The notes beneath the pieces were generated by a model. The model made no database searches and had not been told where the DNA came from. It saw only the letters and a program-made list of their open reading frames with translations. The translations under genes were made by a program, and so were the position numbers. Of a stretch of 64,000 bases of DNA, positions 37,401 to 48,922 are shown piece by piece; within the stretch, counting starts at the first letter, position 1; each line of letters opens with the position of its first letter. The stretch spans positions 139,388,496 to 139,452,495 of the forward strand of contig CM067369.1 of the NCBI GenBank assembly GCA_034401795.1, given 5' to 3'. The DNA is from Chaetoderma sp. LZ-2023a. Lineage: Eukaryota; Mollusca; Caudofoveata; Chaetodermatida; Chaetodermatidae.

Positions 37401-40400
37401 GCCTTCCATCTCTCCCTCCGGCCTTCCATCTCTCCCTCCGACCTCCATCTCTCCCTCCGACCTCCATCTTTCCCTCCGCCCTATCTCTCCCTCCGGCCTT
37501 CCATCTCTCCCTCCGGCCTTCCATCTCTCCCTCCGGCCTTCCATCTTTCCTTCCGGCCTTCCAACTCTCCCTCTGGCCTTCCACCTCTCCCTCCGGCCTT
37601 CCGTCTCTCCGTCTGGCCTTCCGTTTCTCCCTCCGGCCTTCCGTCTCTCCCTCCAGCCTTCCGTCTCTCCCTCCGGCCTTCCGTCTATCCCTCCGGCCTT
37701 CCGTCTTTCCCTCCGGCCTTCTGTCTTTCCCTCCGGCCTTCCATCCTTCACTCAGGCCTTCCATCTTTCCATCCGGCCTCCCATCTTTCCCTCCGACCTT
37801 CCATCTTTCCCTCCGGCCTTACATCTTTCCAGCTGGAGGGAAAGATGGAAGGCCGGAGGGAAAGATGGAAGGTAGGAGGGAAAGATGGAAGGACGGAGGG
37901 AAAGATGGAAGGCCGGAGGGAAAGATGGAAGGCCGGAGGGAAAGATGGAATGCCGGAGGGAAAGATGGAAGGCCATAGGGAAAGATGGAAGGTCGGAGGG
38001 AAAGATGGAAGGCCGGAGGGTGAGACGTTGGCCGGAGGGAGAGATGGAAGGCTGGATGGAAAGATGGAAGGCTGGAGGGAAAGATGCCTTCTTTCCGTCT
38101 CTCCCTCCGGCCTTCCATCTCTCCCTCTGGCCTTCCGTCTCTCACTCCGGCCTTCAGTCTCTCCCTCCGGCCTTCCGTCTCTCCCTCCAGCCTTCCATCT
38201 TTCCCTCCGGCCTTCCATCTTTCCCTCCGGCCTTACATCTTTCCAGCCGGAGGGAAAGATGGAAGGCCGCAGGGAAAGATGGAAGGCCGGAGGGAAAGAT
38301 GGAAGGCCGGAGGGAAAGATGGAATGCCGGAGGGAAAGATGGAAAGCCATATGGAAAGATGGAAGGCCGGAGGGAAAGATGGAAGGCCGGAGGGAAAGAT
38401 GGAAGGCAGGAGGGAAAGATGGAAGGCCGGAGGGAAAGAAGGAAGGCCGGAGGGAAAGATGGAATGCCGGAGGGAAAGATGGAAGGCCATAGGGAAAGAT
38501 GGAATGCCAGATGGTAAGATGGAAGGCCGGAGGGAGAGACGGGAGGGCGGAGGGAGAGATGGAAGGCTGGATGGAAAGATGGAAGGCTGGAGGGAAAGAT
38601 GCTTTCCTTCCGTCTCTCCCTCCAGCCTTCCGTCTCTCCCTCTGGCCTTCCGTCTCTCACTCCGGCCTTCAGTCTCTCCATCCGGTCTTCCGTCTCTCCC
38701 TCCAGCCTTCCATCTTTCCCTCCGGCCTTCCATCTTTCCCTCCGGCCTTCCATCTTTCCCTCCGGCCTTACATCTTTCCAGCCGGATGGAAAAAAGATGG
38801 AAGGCCGCAGGGAAAGATGGAAGGCCGGAGGGAAAGATGGAAGGCCGGAGGGAAAGATGGAATGCCGGAGGGAAAGATGGAAAGCCATAGGAAAAGATGG
38901 AAGGCCGGAGGGAAAGATGGAAGGCCGGACAGAAAGATGGAAGGCCGGAGGGAAAGATGGAAGGCTGGAGGGAAAGATGGAAGGAAGGCATCTTTCCCTC
39001 CGGCCATCCATCTTTCCATCCAGCCTTCCATCTCTCCCTCCGACCTTCCGTCTCTCCCTCCGGCCTTCCGTCTCTCCCTCCGGTCTTCCCTCTCTCCCTC
39101 CGGCCTTCCCTCTCTCCCTCCGGCATTCCGTCTCTCCCTCCGGACTTCCGTCTCTCCCTCCGGCCTTCCGTCTCTCCCTCTGCACTTCCGTCTCTCCCTC
39201 CGGCCTTCCGTCTCTCCCTCCGGCCTTCCGTCTCTCCCTCTGGCCTTCCGTCTCTCCCTCCGGCCTTCCGTCTCTCCCTCCGGCCTTCCGTCTTTCCCTC
39301 CGGCTGGAAAGATGTAAGGCCGGAGGGAAAGATGGAAGTCCGGAGGGATCTTTCCCTCTGGCCTTCCATCTTTTCCTCCTGCCGGAAAGATGGAAGGCCG
39401 GAGGGAAAGATGGAAGGCTGGAGGGAAAGATGGAAGGCCACAGGGAAAGACGGAAGGCCGGAGGGACAGATGGAAGGCCAGAGAGAGAGATGGAAGGCCG
39501 GAGGGAGAGATGGAAGGCCGGAGGGAGAGATGGAAGGCCGGAGGGAGAGATGGAAGGCCGGAGGGAGAGATGGAAGGCCGGAGCGAGAGATGGAAGGCCG
39601 GAGCGAGAAATGGAAGGCAGGAGGGAAATATGGAAGGCCGAAGGGAAAGATCACTCCGGCCTTCCATCTTTCCCTCCGGCCTTCCATCTTTCCCTCCGGC
39701 ATTACATCTTTCCAGCTGGAGGGAAAGATGGAAGGCCGTAGGGAAAGATGGAAGGCAGGAGGGAAAGATGGAAGGCCGGAGGGAAAGATGGAAGGCCGGA
39801 GGGAAAGATGGAAGGCCATAGGGAAAGATGGAAGGCCGGAGGGAAAGATGGAAGGCCGGAGGGAAAGATGGAAGGCCGGAGGGAAAGATGGAAGGCCGAA
39901 GGGAAAGATGGAAGGCCGGAGGGAAAGATGGAAGGCCGGAGGCAAAGATGGAAGGCCGGAGGGAAAGATGGAATGCCGGAGGGAAAGATGGAAGGCCATA
40001 GGGAAAGATGGAAGGCCGAGGGAAAGATGGAATGCCGGAGGGAAAGATGGGGGCCGGAGGGAAAGATGGAAGGCCGGAGGGAAAGATGGAAGGCCGGAGG
40101 GAAAGATGGAAGGCCGGAGGGAAAGATGGAAGGAAGGCATCTTTCCCTCCGGCCTTCCATCTTTCCATCCAGCCTTCCATCTCTCCCTCTGCCCTTCCGT
40201 CTCTCCCTCCGGCCTTCCCTCTCTCCCTCCGACCTTGCGTCTCTCCCTCCGCCCTTCCGTCTTTCCCTCCGGCCTTCCGTCTCTCCCTCCGGCCTTCCAT
40301 CTCTCCCTCCGGCCTTCCGTCTCTCCCTCCGGCCTTCCATCTCTCCCTCCGGCCTTCCATCTCTCCCTCCGACCTACATCTCTCCCTCCGACCTCCATCT

Positions 40401-42056
40401 TTCCCTCCGCCCTATCTCTCCCTCCGCCCTTCCATCTCTCCCTCCGGCCATCCATCTCTCCCTCCGGCCTTCCATCTTTCCCTCTGGCCTTCCAACTCTC
40501 CCTCTGGCCTTCCACCTCTCCCTCCGGCCTTCCATCTCTCCGTCTGGCCTTCCGTTTCTCCCTCCGGCCTTCTGTCTCTCCCTCCAGCCTTCCGTCTCTC
40601 CCTCCGGCCTTCCGTCTATCCTTCCGGCCTTCCGTCTTTCCCTCCGGCCTTCTGTCTTTCCCTCCGGCCTTCCATCCTTCACTCAGGCCTTCCATCTTTC
40701 CCTCCGGCCTCCCATCTTTCCCTCCGACATTCCATCTCTCCCTCTGGCCTTCCGTCTCTCCCTCCGGCCTTCCGTCTCTCCCTCCGGCCTTCCGTCTCTC
40801 CCTCCGGCCTTCCGTCTATCCCTCCGGCCTTCCGTCTTTCCCTCCAGCCTTCCATCTTTCCCTCCGGCCTTCCATCTTTCCCTCCGGCCTTACATCTTTC
40901 CAGCTGGAGGGAAAGATGGAAGGCCTGAGGGAAAGATGGAAGGTAGGAGGGAAAGATGGAAGGCCGGAGGGAAAGATGGAAGGCCGGAGGGAAAGATGGA
41001 AGGCCGGAGGGAAAGATGGAGTGCTGGAGGGAAAGATGGAAGGCCATAGGGAAAGATGGAAGGTCGGAGGGAAAGATGGAAGGCCGGAGGGAGAGACGTT
41101 GGCCGGAGGGAGAGATGGAAGGCTGGATGGAAAGATGGAAGGCTGGAGGGAAAGATGCCTTCCTTCCGTCTCTCCCTCCGGCCTTCCATCTCTCCCTCTG
41201 GCCTTCCGTCTCTCACTCCGGCCTTCAGTCTCTCCCTCCGGCCTTCCGTCTCTTCCTCCAGCCTTCCATCTTTCCCTCCGGCCTTCCATCTTTCCCTCCG
41301 GCCTTACATCTTTCCAGCCGGAGGGAAAGATGGAAGCCCGCAGGGAAAGATGGAAGGCCGGAGGGAAAGATGGAAGGCCGGAGGGAAAGATGGAAGGCCG
41401 GAGGGAATGATGGAATGCCGGAGGGAAAGATGGAAAGCCATAGGGAAAGATGGAAGGCCGGAGGGAAAGATGGAAGGCCAGAGGGAAAGATGGAAGGCCG
41501 GAGGGAAAGATGGAAGGAAGGCATCTTTGCCTCCGGCCTTCCATCTTTCCATCCAGCCTTCCATCTCTCCCTCCGACCTTCCGTCTCTCCCTCCGGCCTT
41601 CAGTCTCTCCCTCCGGCCTTCCGTCTCTCCCTCCGGCCTTCTGTCTCTCCCTCTGGCCTTCCGTCTCTCCCTCCGGCATTCCCTCTCTCCCTCCAGCCTT
41701 CTCTCTCTCCCTCCGGCCCTCCGTCTCTCCCTCCAGCCTTCCGTCTCTCCCTCCGGCCTTCTGTCTCTCCCTCCGGCCTTCCCTCTCTCCCTCCGGCCTT
41801 CCCTCTCTCCCTCCGGCCTTCAGTCTCCCCCTCCAGCCTTCCGTCTCTCCCTCCGGCCTTCCCTCTCTCACTCCGGCCTTCCCTCTCTCCCTCCGGCATT
41901 CCGTCTCTCCCTCCGGCATTCCGTCTCTCCCTCCGGACTTCCGTCTCTCGCTCCGGCCTTCCGTCTCTCCCTCTGGCCTTCCGTCTCTCCCTCCGGCCTT
42001 CCGTCTCTCCCTCCGGCCTTCCGTCTCTCCCTCCGACCTTCCGTCTTTCCCTCCGG
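34483..42056. repeat. Mosaic region 6 of the array
   Basis: Approximate R blocks: 34877-34942, 34975-35245, 35310-35669, 36349-36761, 36824-37207, 37833-38090, 38247-38607, 38783-38991, 39303-39347, 39381-39653, 39717-40138, 40903-41160 and 41318-41521. Other stretches are Y. Units with GATGGGGGCC (about 35,581, 37,118, 40,048) and the Y segment CGACCTCCATC / CGCCCTATCTC (about 35,905-35,950, 37,440-37,485, 40,380-40,415) mark three copies of one higher-order unit. The segments 33,700-34,482 and 38,390-38,990 are also related, sharing a GGATGGAAAAAAGATGG junction at about 34,117 and 38,785. No gene is present. Confidence 0.85.
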
Positions 42057-42410
42057 CTGGAAAGATGTAAGGCCGGAGGGAAAGATGGAAGGCCGGAGGG
42101 AAAGATGGAAGTCTGGAGGGATCTTTCCCTCCGGCCTTCCATCTTTCCCTCCTGCCGGAAAGATGGAAGGCCGGAGGGAAAGATGGAAGGCCGGAGGGAA
42201 AGATGGAAGGCTGGAGGGAAAGATGGAATGCCGCAGGGAAAGACGGAAGGCCGGAGGGAGAGATGGAAGGCCAGAGAGAGATGGAAGGCCGGAGGGAGAG
42301 ATGGAAGGCCGGAGGGAGAGATGGAAGGCCGGAGGGAGAGATGGAAGGCCGGATGGAGAGATGGAAGGCCGGAGAGCGAGAGATGGAAGGCCGGAGAGCG
42401 AGAGATGGAA

Positions 42411-42630
42411 GGCCTACGCGAGAGATGGAAGGCCTACGCGAGAGATGGAAGGCCTACGCGAGAGATGGAAGGCCTACACGAGAGATGAAAGGCCTACACG
42501 AGAGATGAAAGGCCTACACGAGAGATGAAAGGCCTACACGAGAGATGAAAGGCCTACGCGAGAGATGAAAGGCCTACGCGAGAGATGAAAGGCCTACGCG
42601 AGAGATGAAAGGCCTACGCGAGAGATGGAG
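42411..42630 (+). repeat. CCTACGCG-type unit run, copy 1 (11 units)
   Basis: Eleven tandem 20-mers in which the CCGGAGGG core is replaced by CCTACGCG, or CCTACACG in four of them. The first units have GATGGAAGG and later ones GATGAAAGG. The ACGCG/ACACG difference is a CpG-to-CpA transition. This family is confined to here, to 44,168-44,707, and to three-unit stubs at about 46,339-46,398 and 49,303-49,362. Confidence 0.93.
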
Positions 42631-42870
42631 GCCGGAGCGAGAGATGGAAGGCTGGAGCGAGAGACGGAAGGCTGGAGCGAGAGACGGAAGGCCGGAGCGA
42701 GAGACGGAAGGCCGGAGCGAGAGACGGAAGGCCGGAGCGAGAGACGGAAGGCCGGAGCGAGAGACGGAAGGCCGGAGCGAGAGACGGAAGGCCGGAGCGA
42801 GAGACGGAAGGCCGGAGCGAGAGACGGAAGGCCGGAGCGAGAGACGGAAGGCCGGAGCGAGAGACGGAAG
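42631..42870 (+). repeat. GAGCGAGAG-type unit run, copy 1 (12 units)
   Basis: Twelve 20-mers of the form GCCGGAGCGAGAGACGGAAG, with the second and third carrying GCTGG and the first GATGG. The GAGCG core adds a second CpG per unit. The same type occurs in the interiors of several other R blocks and always lies away from orientation switches. Confidence 0.93.
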
Positions 42871-42910
42871 GCCGGAGGGAGAGACGGAAGGCCGGAGGGA
42901 GAGACGGAAG

Positions 42911-43130
42911 GCCGGAGAGAGAGACGGAAGGCCGGAGAGAGAGACGGAAGGCTGGAGAGAGAGACGGAAGGCTGGAGAGAGAGACGGAAGGCTGGAGAGA
43001 GAGACGGAAGGCTGGAGAGAGAGACGGAAGGCTGGAGAGAGAGACGGAAGGCTGGAGAGAGAGACGGAAGGCTGGAGAGAGAGACGGAAGGCTGGAGAGA
43101 GAGACGGAAGGCTGGAGAGAGAGACGGAAG
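42911..43130 (+). repeat. GGAGAGAGAGAC-type unit run (11 units)
   Basis: Eleven 20-mers in which GAGGGAGAG became GAGAGAGAG, nine of them also with GGCTGG. Each unit therefore holds a (GA)4 tract. The run is almost perfectly uniform, so it probably expanded recently. A two-unit equivalent lies at about 44,990-45,027 in the sister module. Confidence 0.92.
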
Positions 43131-44167
43131 GCTGGAGGGAGAGACGGAAGGCCGGAGGGAGAGACGGAAGGCCGGAGGGAGAGACGGAAGGCCGGAGGGA
43201 GAGACGGAAGGACGGAGGGAGAGACGGAAGGCCGGAGGGAGAGACGGAAGGCCGGAGGGAAAGACGGAAGGCCGGAGGGAAAGATCCCTCCGGCCTTCCG
43301 TCTTTCCCTCTGGCCTTCCGTCTTTCCCTCTGGCCTTCCGTCTTTCCCTCTGGCCTTCCGTCTTTCCCTCTGGCCTTCCGTCTTTCCCTCTGGCCTTCCG
43401 TCTTTCCCTCCGGCCCTCCGTCTCTCCCTCCAGCCTTCCGTCTCTCCCTCCAACCTTCCGTCTCTCCCTCCGGCCTTCCGTCTCACTCTCCGGCCTTCCG
43501 TCTCTCCCTCCGGCCTTCCGTCTCTCCCTCCGGCCTTCCGTCTCTCCCTCCGGCCTTCCCTCTCTCCCTCCGGCCTTCCCTCTCTCCCTCCGGCCTTCAG
43601 TCTCCCCCTCCGGCCTTCCGTCTCTCCCTCCGGCCTTCCCTCTCTCACTCCGGCCTTCCCTCTCTCCCTCCGGCATTCCGTCTCTCCCTCCGGCATTCCG
43701 TCTCTCCCTCCGGACTTCCGTCTCTCCCTCCGGACTTCCGTCTCTCGCTCTGGCCTTCCGTCTCTCCCTCCGGCCTTCCGTCTCTCCCTCCGGCCTTCCG
43801 TCTCTCCCTCCGGCTGGAAAGATGTAAGGCCGGAGGGAAAGATGGAAGGCCAGAGGGAAAGATGGAAGTCTGGAGGGATCTTTCCCTCCAGCCTTCCATC
43901 TTTCCCTCCTGCCGGAAAGATGGAAGGCCGGAGGGAAAGATGGAAGGCTGGAGGGAAAGATGGAATGCCGCAGGGAAAGACGGAAGGCCGGAGGGAGAGA
44001 TGGAAGGCCGGAGAGACGGAAGGCCGGAGGGAGAGATGGAAGGCCGGAGGGAGAGATGGAAGGCCGGATGGAGAGATGGAAGGCCGGAGCGAGAGATGGA
44101 AGGCCGGAGAGCGAGAGATGGAAGGCCGGAGAGCGAGAGATGGAAGGCCGGAGAGCGAGAGATGGAA

Positions 44168-44707
44168 GGCCTACGCGAGAGATGGAAGGCCTACGCGAGA
44201 GATGAAAGGCCTACGCGAGAGATGAAAGGCCTACGCGAGAGATGAAAGGCCTACGCGAGAGATGAAAGGCCTACGCGAGAGATGAAAGGCCTACGCGAGA
44301 GATGAAAGGCCTACGCGAGAGATGAAAGGCCTACGCGAGAGATGAAAGGCCTACGCGAGAGATGAAAGGCCTACACGAGAGATGAAAGGCCTACGCGAGA
44401 GATGAAAGGCCTACGCGAGAGATGAAAGGCCTACGCGAGAGATGAAAGGCCTACGCGAGAGATGAAAGGCCTACGCGAGAGATGAAAGGCCTACGCGAGA
44501 GATGAAAGGCCTACGCGAGAGATGAAAGGCCTACGCGAGAGATGAAAGGCCTACGCGAGAGATGAAAGGCCTACGCGAGAGATGAAAGGCCTACGCGAGA
44601 GATGAAAGGCCTACGCGAGAGATGAAAGGCCTACGCGAGAGATGAAAGGCCTACGCGAGAGATGAAAGGCCTACGCGAGAGATGGAAGGCCTACGCGAGA
44701 GATGGAA
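44168..44707 (+). repeat. CCTACGCG-type unit run, copy 2 (27 units)
   Basis: Twenty-seven tandem 20-mers of the CCTACGCG type. The first two and the last have GATGG and nearly all the rest are identical GATGAAAGG units, with one CCTACACG exception at about 44,370. It is the most homogeneous stretch of this length in the window. It is 16 units longer than the sister run at 42,411, which shows copy-number change after the module was duplicated. Confidence 0.95.
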
Positions 44708-44967
44708 GGCCGGAGCGAGAGATGGAAGGCCGGAGCGAGAGATGGAAGGCCGGAGCGAGAGATGGAAGGCCCGAGCGAGAGATGGAAGGCCGGAGCGAGA
44801 GACGGAAGGCCGGAGCGAGAGACGGAAGGCCGGAGCGAGAGACGGAAGGCCGGAGCGAGAGACGGAAGGCCGGAGCGAGAGACGGAAGGCCGGAGCGAGA
44901 GACGGAAGGCCGGAGCGAGAGACGGAAGGCCGGAGCGAAAGACGGAAGGCCGGAGCGAGAGACGGAA
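44708..44967 (+). repeat. GAGCGAGAG-type unit run, copy 2 (13 units)
   Basis: Thirteen tandem 20-mers of the GGCCGGAGCGAGAG type follow directly after the CCTACGCG run, in the same order as in the 42-kb module. The first five end in GATGG or GACGG and the later ones in GACGG. One unit has CCCGAGCG and another GAGCGAAAG. Confidence 0.92.
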
Positions 44968-45945
44968 GGCCGGAGGGAGAGACGGAAGGCTGGAGAGAGA
45001 GACGGAAGGCTGGAGAGAGAGACGGAAGGCCGGAGGGAGAGACGGAAGGCCGGATGGAAAGACGGAAGGCCGGAGGGAAAGATCCCTCCGGCCTTCCATC
45101 TTTCCCTCTGGCCTTCCATCTTTCCCTCTGGCCTTCCATCTTTCCCTCTGGCCTTCCGTCTTTCCCTCCGGCCTTCCGTCTCTCCCTCCGGCCTTCTGCC
45201 TCTCCCTCCGGCCTTCCGTCTTTCCCTCCGGCCCTCCGTCTCTCCCTCCAGCCTTCCGTCTCTCCCTCCGACCTTCCGTCTCTCCCTCCGGCCTTCCGTC
45301 TCACTCTCCGGCCTTCAGTCTCTCCCTCCGGCCTTCTGTCTCTCCCTCCGGCGTTCTGTCTCTCCCTATGGCCTTCCGTCTCTCCCTCCGGCCTTCCCTC
45401 TCTCCCTCCGGCCTTCCCTCTCTCCCTCCGGCCTTCCCTCTCCGAAGGCAGAAGGGAAAGATGGACGGCCGGAGGGAAAGATGGAAGGCCGGAGGGAAAG
45501 ATGGAAGGCCGGAGGGAAATATGGAAGGCCGGAGGGAAAGATGGATGGCTGGAGGGAAAGATGGAAGGAAGGCATCTTTCCATCCGGCCTTCCATCGTTC
45601 CCTCCGGCCTTCCATCTCTCCATCTGGCCTTCCATCTCTCGCTCCGGCCTTCCATCTCTCCCTCCGGCCGTCCGTCTCTCCCTCCGGCCTTCCGTCTCTC
45701 CCTCGGGCCTTCCATCTTTCCAGCCGGAGGGAAAGATGTAAGGCTGGAGGGAAAGATGTAAGGCTGGAGGGAAAGATGTAAGGCTGGAGGGAAAGATGTA
45801 AGGCTGGAAGGAAAGATGTAAGGCCGGAGGGAAAGATGTAAGGCCGGAGGGAGAGATGGAAGGCCGGAGGGAGAGATGGACGGCCAGAGGGAAAGATGGA
45901 AGGCCGGAGGGAAAGATGGAAGGCCGGAGGTAAAGATGTAAGGCT

Positions 45946-48922
45946 GGAGGGAAAGATGGAAGGCTGGAGGGAAAGATGGAAGCTCGGAGGGAAAGATGCA
46001 AGGAAGGCATCTTTCCAACCGGCCTTCCATCTTTCCCTCTGGCCTTCCGTCTCTCCCCCCGGCCTTCCGTCTCTCCCTCCGGCCTTACATCTTTCCAGCC
46101 GGAGGGAAAGATGTAAGGCCGGAGGGAAAGATGTAAGGCTGGAAGGAAAGATGTAAGGCCGGAGGGAAAGATGGAATGCCGCAGGGAAAGACGGAAGGCC
46201 GGAGGGAGAGATGGAAGGCCGGAGAGAGAGATGGAAGGCCGGAGGGAGAGATGGAAGGCCGGAGGGAGAGATGGAAGGCTGGATGGAGAGATGGAAGGCC
46301 GGAGCGAGAGATGGAAGGCCGGAGAGCGAGAGATGGAAGGCCTACGTGAGAGATGGAAGGCCTACGCGAGAGATGGAAGGCCTACGCGAGAGATGGAAGG
46401 CCGGAGCGAGGGATGGAAGGCCAGAGCGAGAGACGGAAGGCCAGAGCGAGAGACAGAAGGCCGGAGCGAGAGACGGAAGGCCGGAGCGAGAGACGGAAGG
46501 CTGGAGGGAGAGACGGAAGGCTCGAGAGAGAGACGGAAGGCCGGAGGGAGAGACGGAAGGCCGGAGGGAAAGACGGAAGGCCAGAAGGAAAGATCCATCC
46601 GGCCTTCCATCTTTCCCTCTGGCCTTCCATCTTTCCCTCTGGCCTTCCATCTTTCCCTCTGGCCTTCCATCTTTCCCTCCGTCCTTCCGTCTCTCCCTCC
46701 GGCCTTCCGTCTCTCGCTCTGGCCTTCCGTCTTTCCCTCCAGTCTTCCATCTTTCCCTCCGGACTTCCATCTTTCACTATGGCTTTCCATCTTTCCCTCC
46801 GGCCTTCCATCTTTCCCTCCGGCCTTCCATCTTTCCCTCCGGCCTTCCATCTTTCCCTCCGGCCCTCCGTCTCTCCCTCCAGCCTTCCGTCTCTCCCTCC
46901 GGCCTTCCGTCTCTCCCTCCGGCCTTCTGTCTCACTCTCCGGCCTTCAGTCTCTCCCTCCGGCCTTCTGTCTCTCCCTCCGGCCTTCTGTCTCTCCCTCT
47001 GGCCTTCCGTCTCTCCCTCCGGCCTTCCCTCTCTCCCTCCGGCCTTCCCTCTCTCCCTCCGGCCTTCCCTCTCTCCCTCCGGCCCTCCGTCTCTCCCTCC
47101 AGCCTTCCGTCTCTCCCTCCGGCCTTCCGTCTCTCCCTCCGGCCTTCTGTCTCTCCCTCCGGCCTTCCCTCTCTCCCTCCGGCCTTCCGTCTCTCACTCC
47201 GGCCTTCCGTCTCTCCCTCCGGCCTTCCGTCTCTGCCTCCGGCCTTCCCTCTCTCCCTCCGGCCTTCCCTCTCTCCCTCTGGCCTTCCGTCTCTCTCTAC
47301 GGCCTTCCGTCTCTCCCTCCGGCCTTCCGTCTCTCCCTCCAGCCTTCCATCTTTCCGGCCGGAGGGAAAGTTGGAAGGCCGGAGGGAAAGATGGAAGGCT
47401 GAAGGGAAAGATGGACGGCCGGAGGGAAAGATGGAAGGCCGGAGGGAAAGATGGAAGGCCGGAGGGAAAGATGTAAGGCCGGAGGGAGAGATGGAAGGCC
47501 GGAGGGAGAGATGGACGGCCGGAGGGAAAGATGGAAGGCCGGAGGGAAAGATGGAAGGCCGGAGGTAAAGATGGAAGGCCGGAGGGAAAGATGGAAGGCT
47601 GGAGGGAAAGAAGGAAGCTCGGAGGGAAAGATGCAAGGAAGGCATCTTTCCAACCGGCCTTCCATCTTTCCCTCTGGCCTTCCGTCTCTCCCTCCGGCCT
47701 TCCGTCTCTCCCTCCGCCCTTCCGTCTCTCCCTCCGGCCTTCCGTCTCTCCCTAGGGCCTTCCGTCTCTCCCTTCGGCCTTCCGTCTCTCTTTCCGGCCT
47801 TCCGTCTCTCTTTCTGGCCTTCCGTCTCTCTTTCCGGCCTTCCGTCTGTCCCTCCGGCCTTCCGTCTCTCCGTCCAGCCATCCATCTCTCCCTCTGGCCT
47901 TCCACCTCTCCCTCCGGCCTTCCATCTCTCCCTCCGGCCTTCCGTCTCTCCCTCCAGCCTTCCGTCTCTCTGTCCGGCCTTCTGTCTCTCCCTCCGGCCT
48001 TCCGTCTCTCCCTCCGGCCTTCCGTCTCTCACTCCGGCCTTCCGACTCTCCCTCCGGCCTTCCGTCTCTGCTTCCGGCCTTCCGTCTCTCCCTCTGGCCT
48101 TCCGTCTCTCCCTCCGGCCTTCCGTCTCTCCCTCAGGCCTTCCGTCTCTCCCTCCGGCCTTCCATCTTTCCGGCCGGAGGGAAAGTTGGAAGGCCGGAGG
48201 GAAAGATGGAAGGCCGAAGGGAAAGATGGATGGCCGGAGGGAAAGATAGAAGGCCGGAGGGAAAGATGGAAGGCCGGAGGGAAAGATGGAAGGCCGGAAG
48301 GAAATATGGAACACCGGAGGGAAAGATGGAAGGCCGGAGGGAAAGATGGAAGGCCAGAGCAAAAGATGGAAGGCCGGAGGGAAAGATGGAAGGAAGGCAT
48401 CTTTCCCTCTGCCTTCCATCTTTCCCTCCGGCCTTCCATCTCTCCCTCTGGCCTTCCATCTCTCCCTCCGGCCTTCCATCTCTCCCTCCGGCCGTCCGTC
48501 TCTCCCTCCGGCCTTCCGTCTCTCCCTCTGGCCTTCCGTCTCTCCCTCCAGCCTTCCGTCTCTCCCTCCGGCCTTCCGTCTCTCCCTCCGGCCTTCCCTC
48601 TCTCCCTCCGGCCTTCCGTCTCTCACTCCGGCCTTCCGTCTCTCCCTCCGGCCTTCCGTCTCTGCCTCCGGCCTTCCCTCTCTCCCTCCGGCCTTCCCTC
48701 TCTCCCTCTGGCCTTCCGTCTCTCTCTACGGCCTTCCGTCTCTCTCTACGGCCTTCCGTCTCTCCCTCCGGCCTTCCGTCTCTCCCTCCAGCCTTCCATC
48801 TTTCCGGCCGGAGGGAAAGTTGGAAGGCCGGAGGGAAAGATGGAAGGCTGAAGGGAAAGATGGACGGCCGGAGGGAAAGATGGAAGGCCGGAGGGAAAGA
48901 TGGAAGGCCGGAGGGAAAGATG
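45946..48922 (+). repeat. 2,964-bp tandem duplication, left copy
   Basis: This segment is repeated directly at an offset of exactly 2,964 bp. It contains five orientation switches, a three-unit CCTACGCG stub (46,339-46,398) and two AGCTCGG markers. Comparing conceptual translations of the two copies in several frames, I see one difference, C at 48,175 against T at 51,139, which turns CCGG into CTGG. The copies overlap by 13 bp at their boundary, as expected for a tandem duplication through homologous units. Confidence 0.9.

Larger units (their letters stand above)
42057..45722. repeat. Region of two long purine blocks and divergent unit families
   Basis: Approximate R blocks: 42057-42121, 42154-43284, 43814-43879, 43912-45083 and 45445-45573. 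The two blocks of more than 1.1 kb are the longest R blocks in the window and have matching internal order: GAAAGAT units, GAGAGAT units, GGAGAGCGAGAG units, CCTACGCG units, GAGCGAGAG units, GAGAGAGAC units, then GAAAGAT units again. They are therefore two copies of one larger module that later differed in how far each internal run expanded. After each lies a Y block starting with repeated CTTTCCCTCTGGCC units. No gene is present. Confidence 0.88.
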
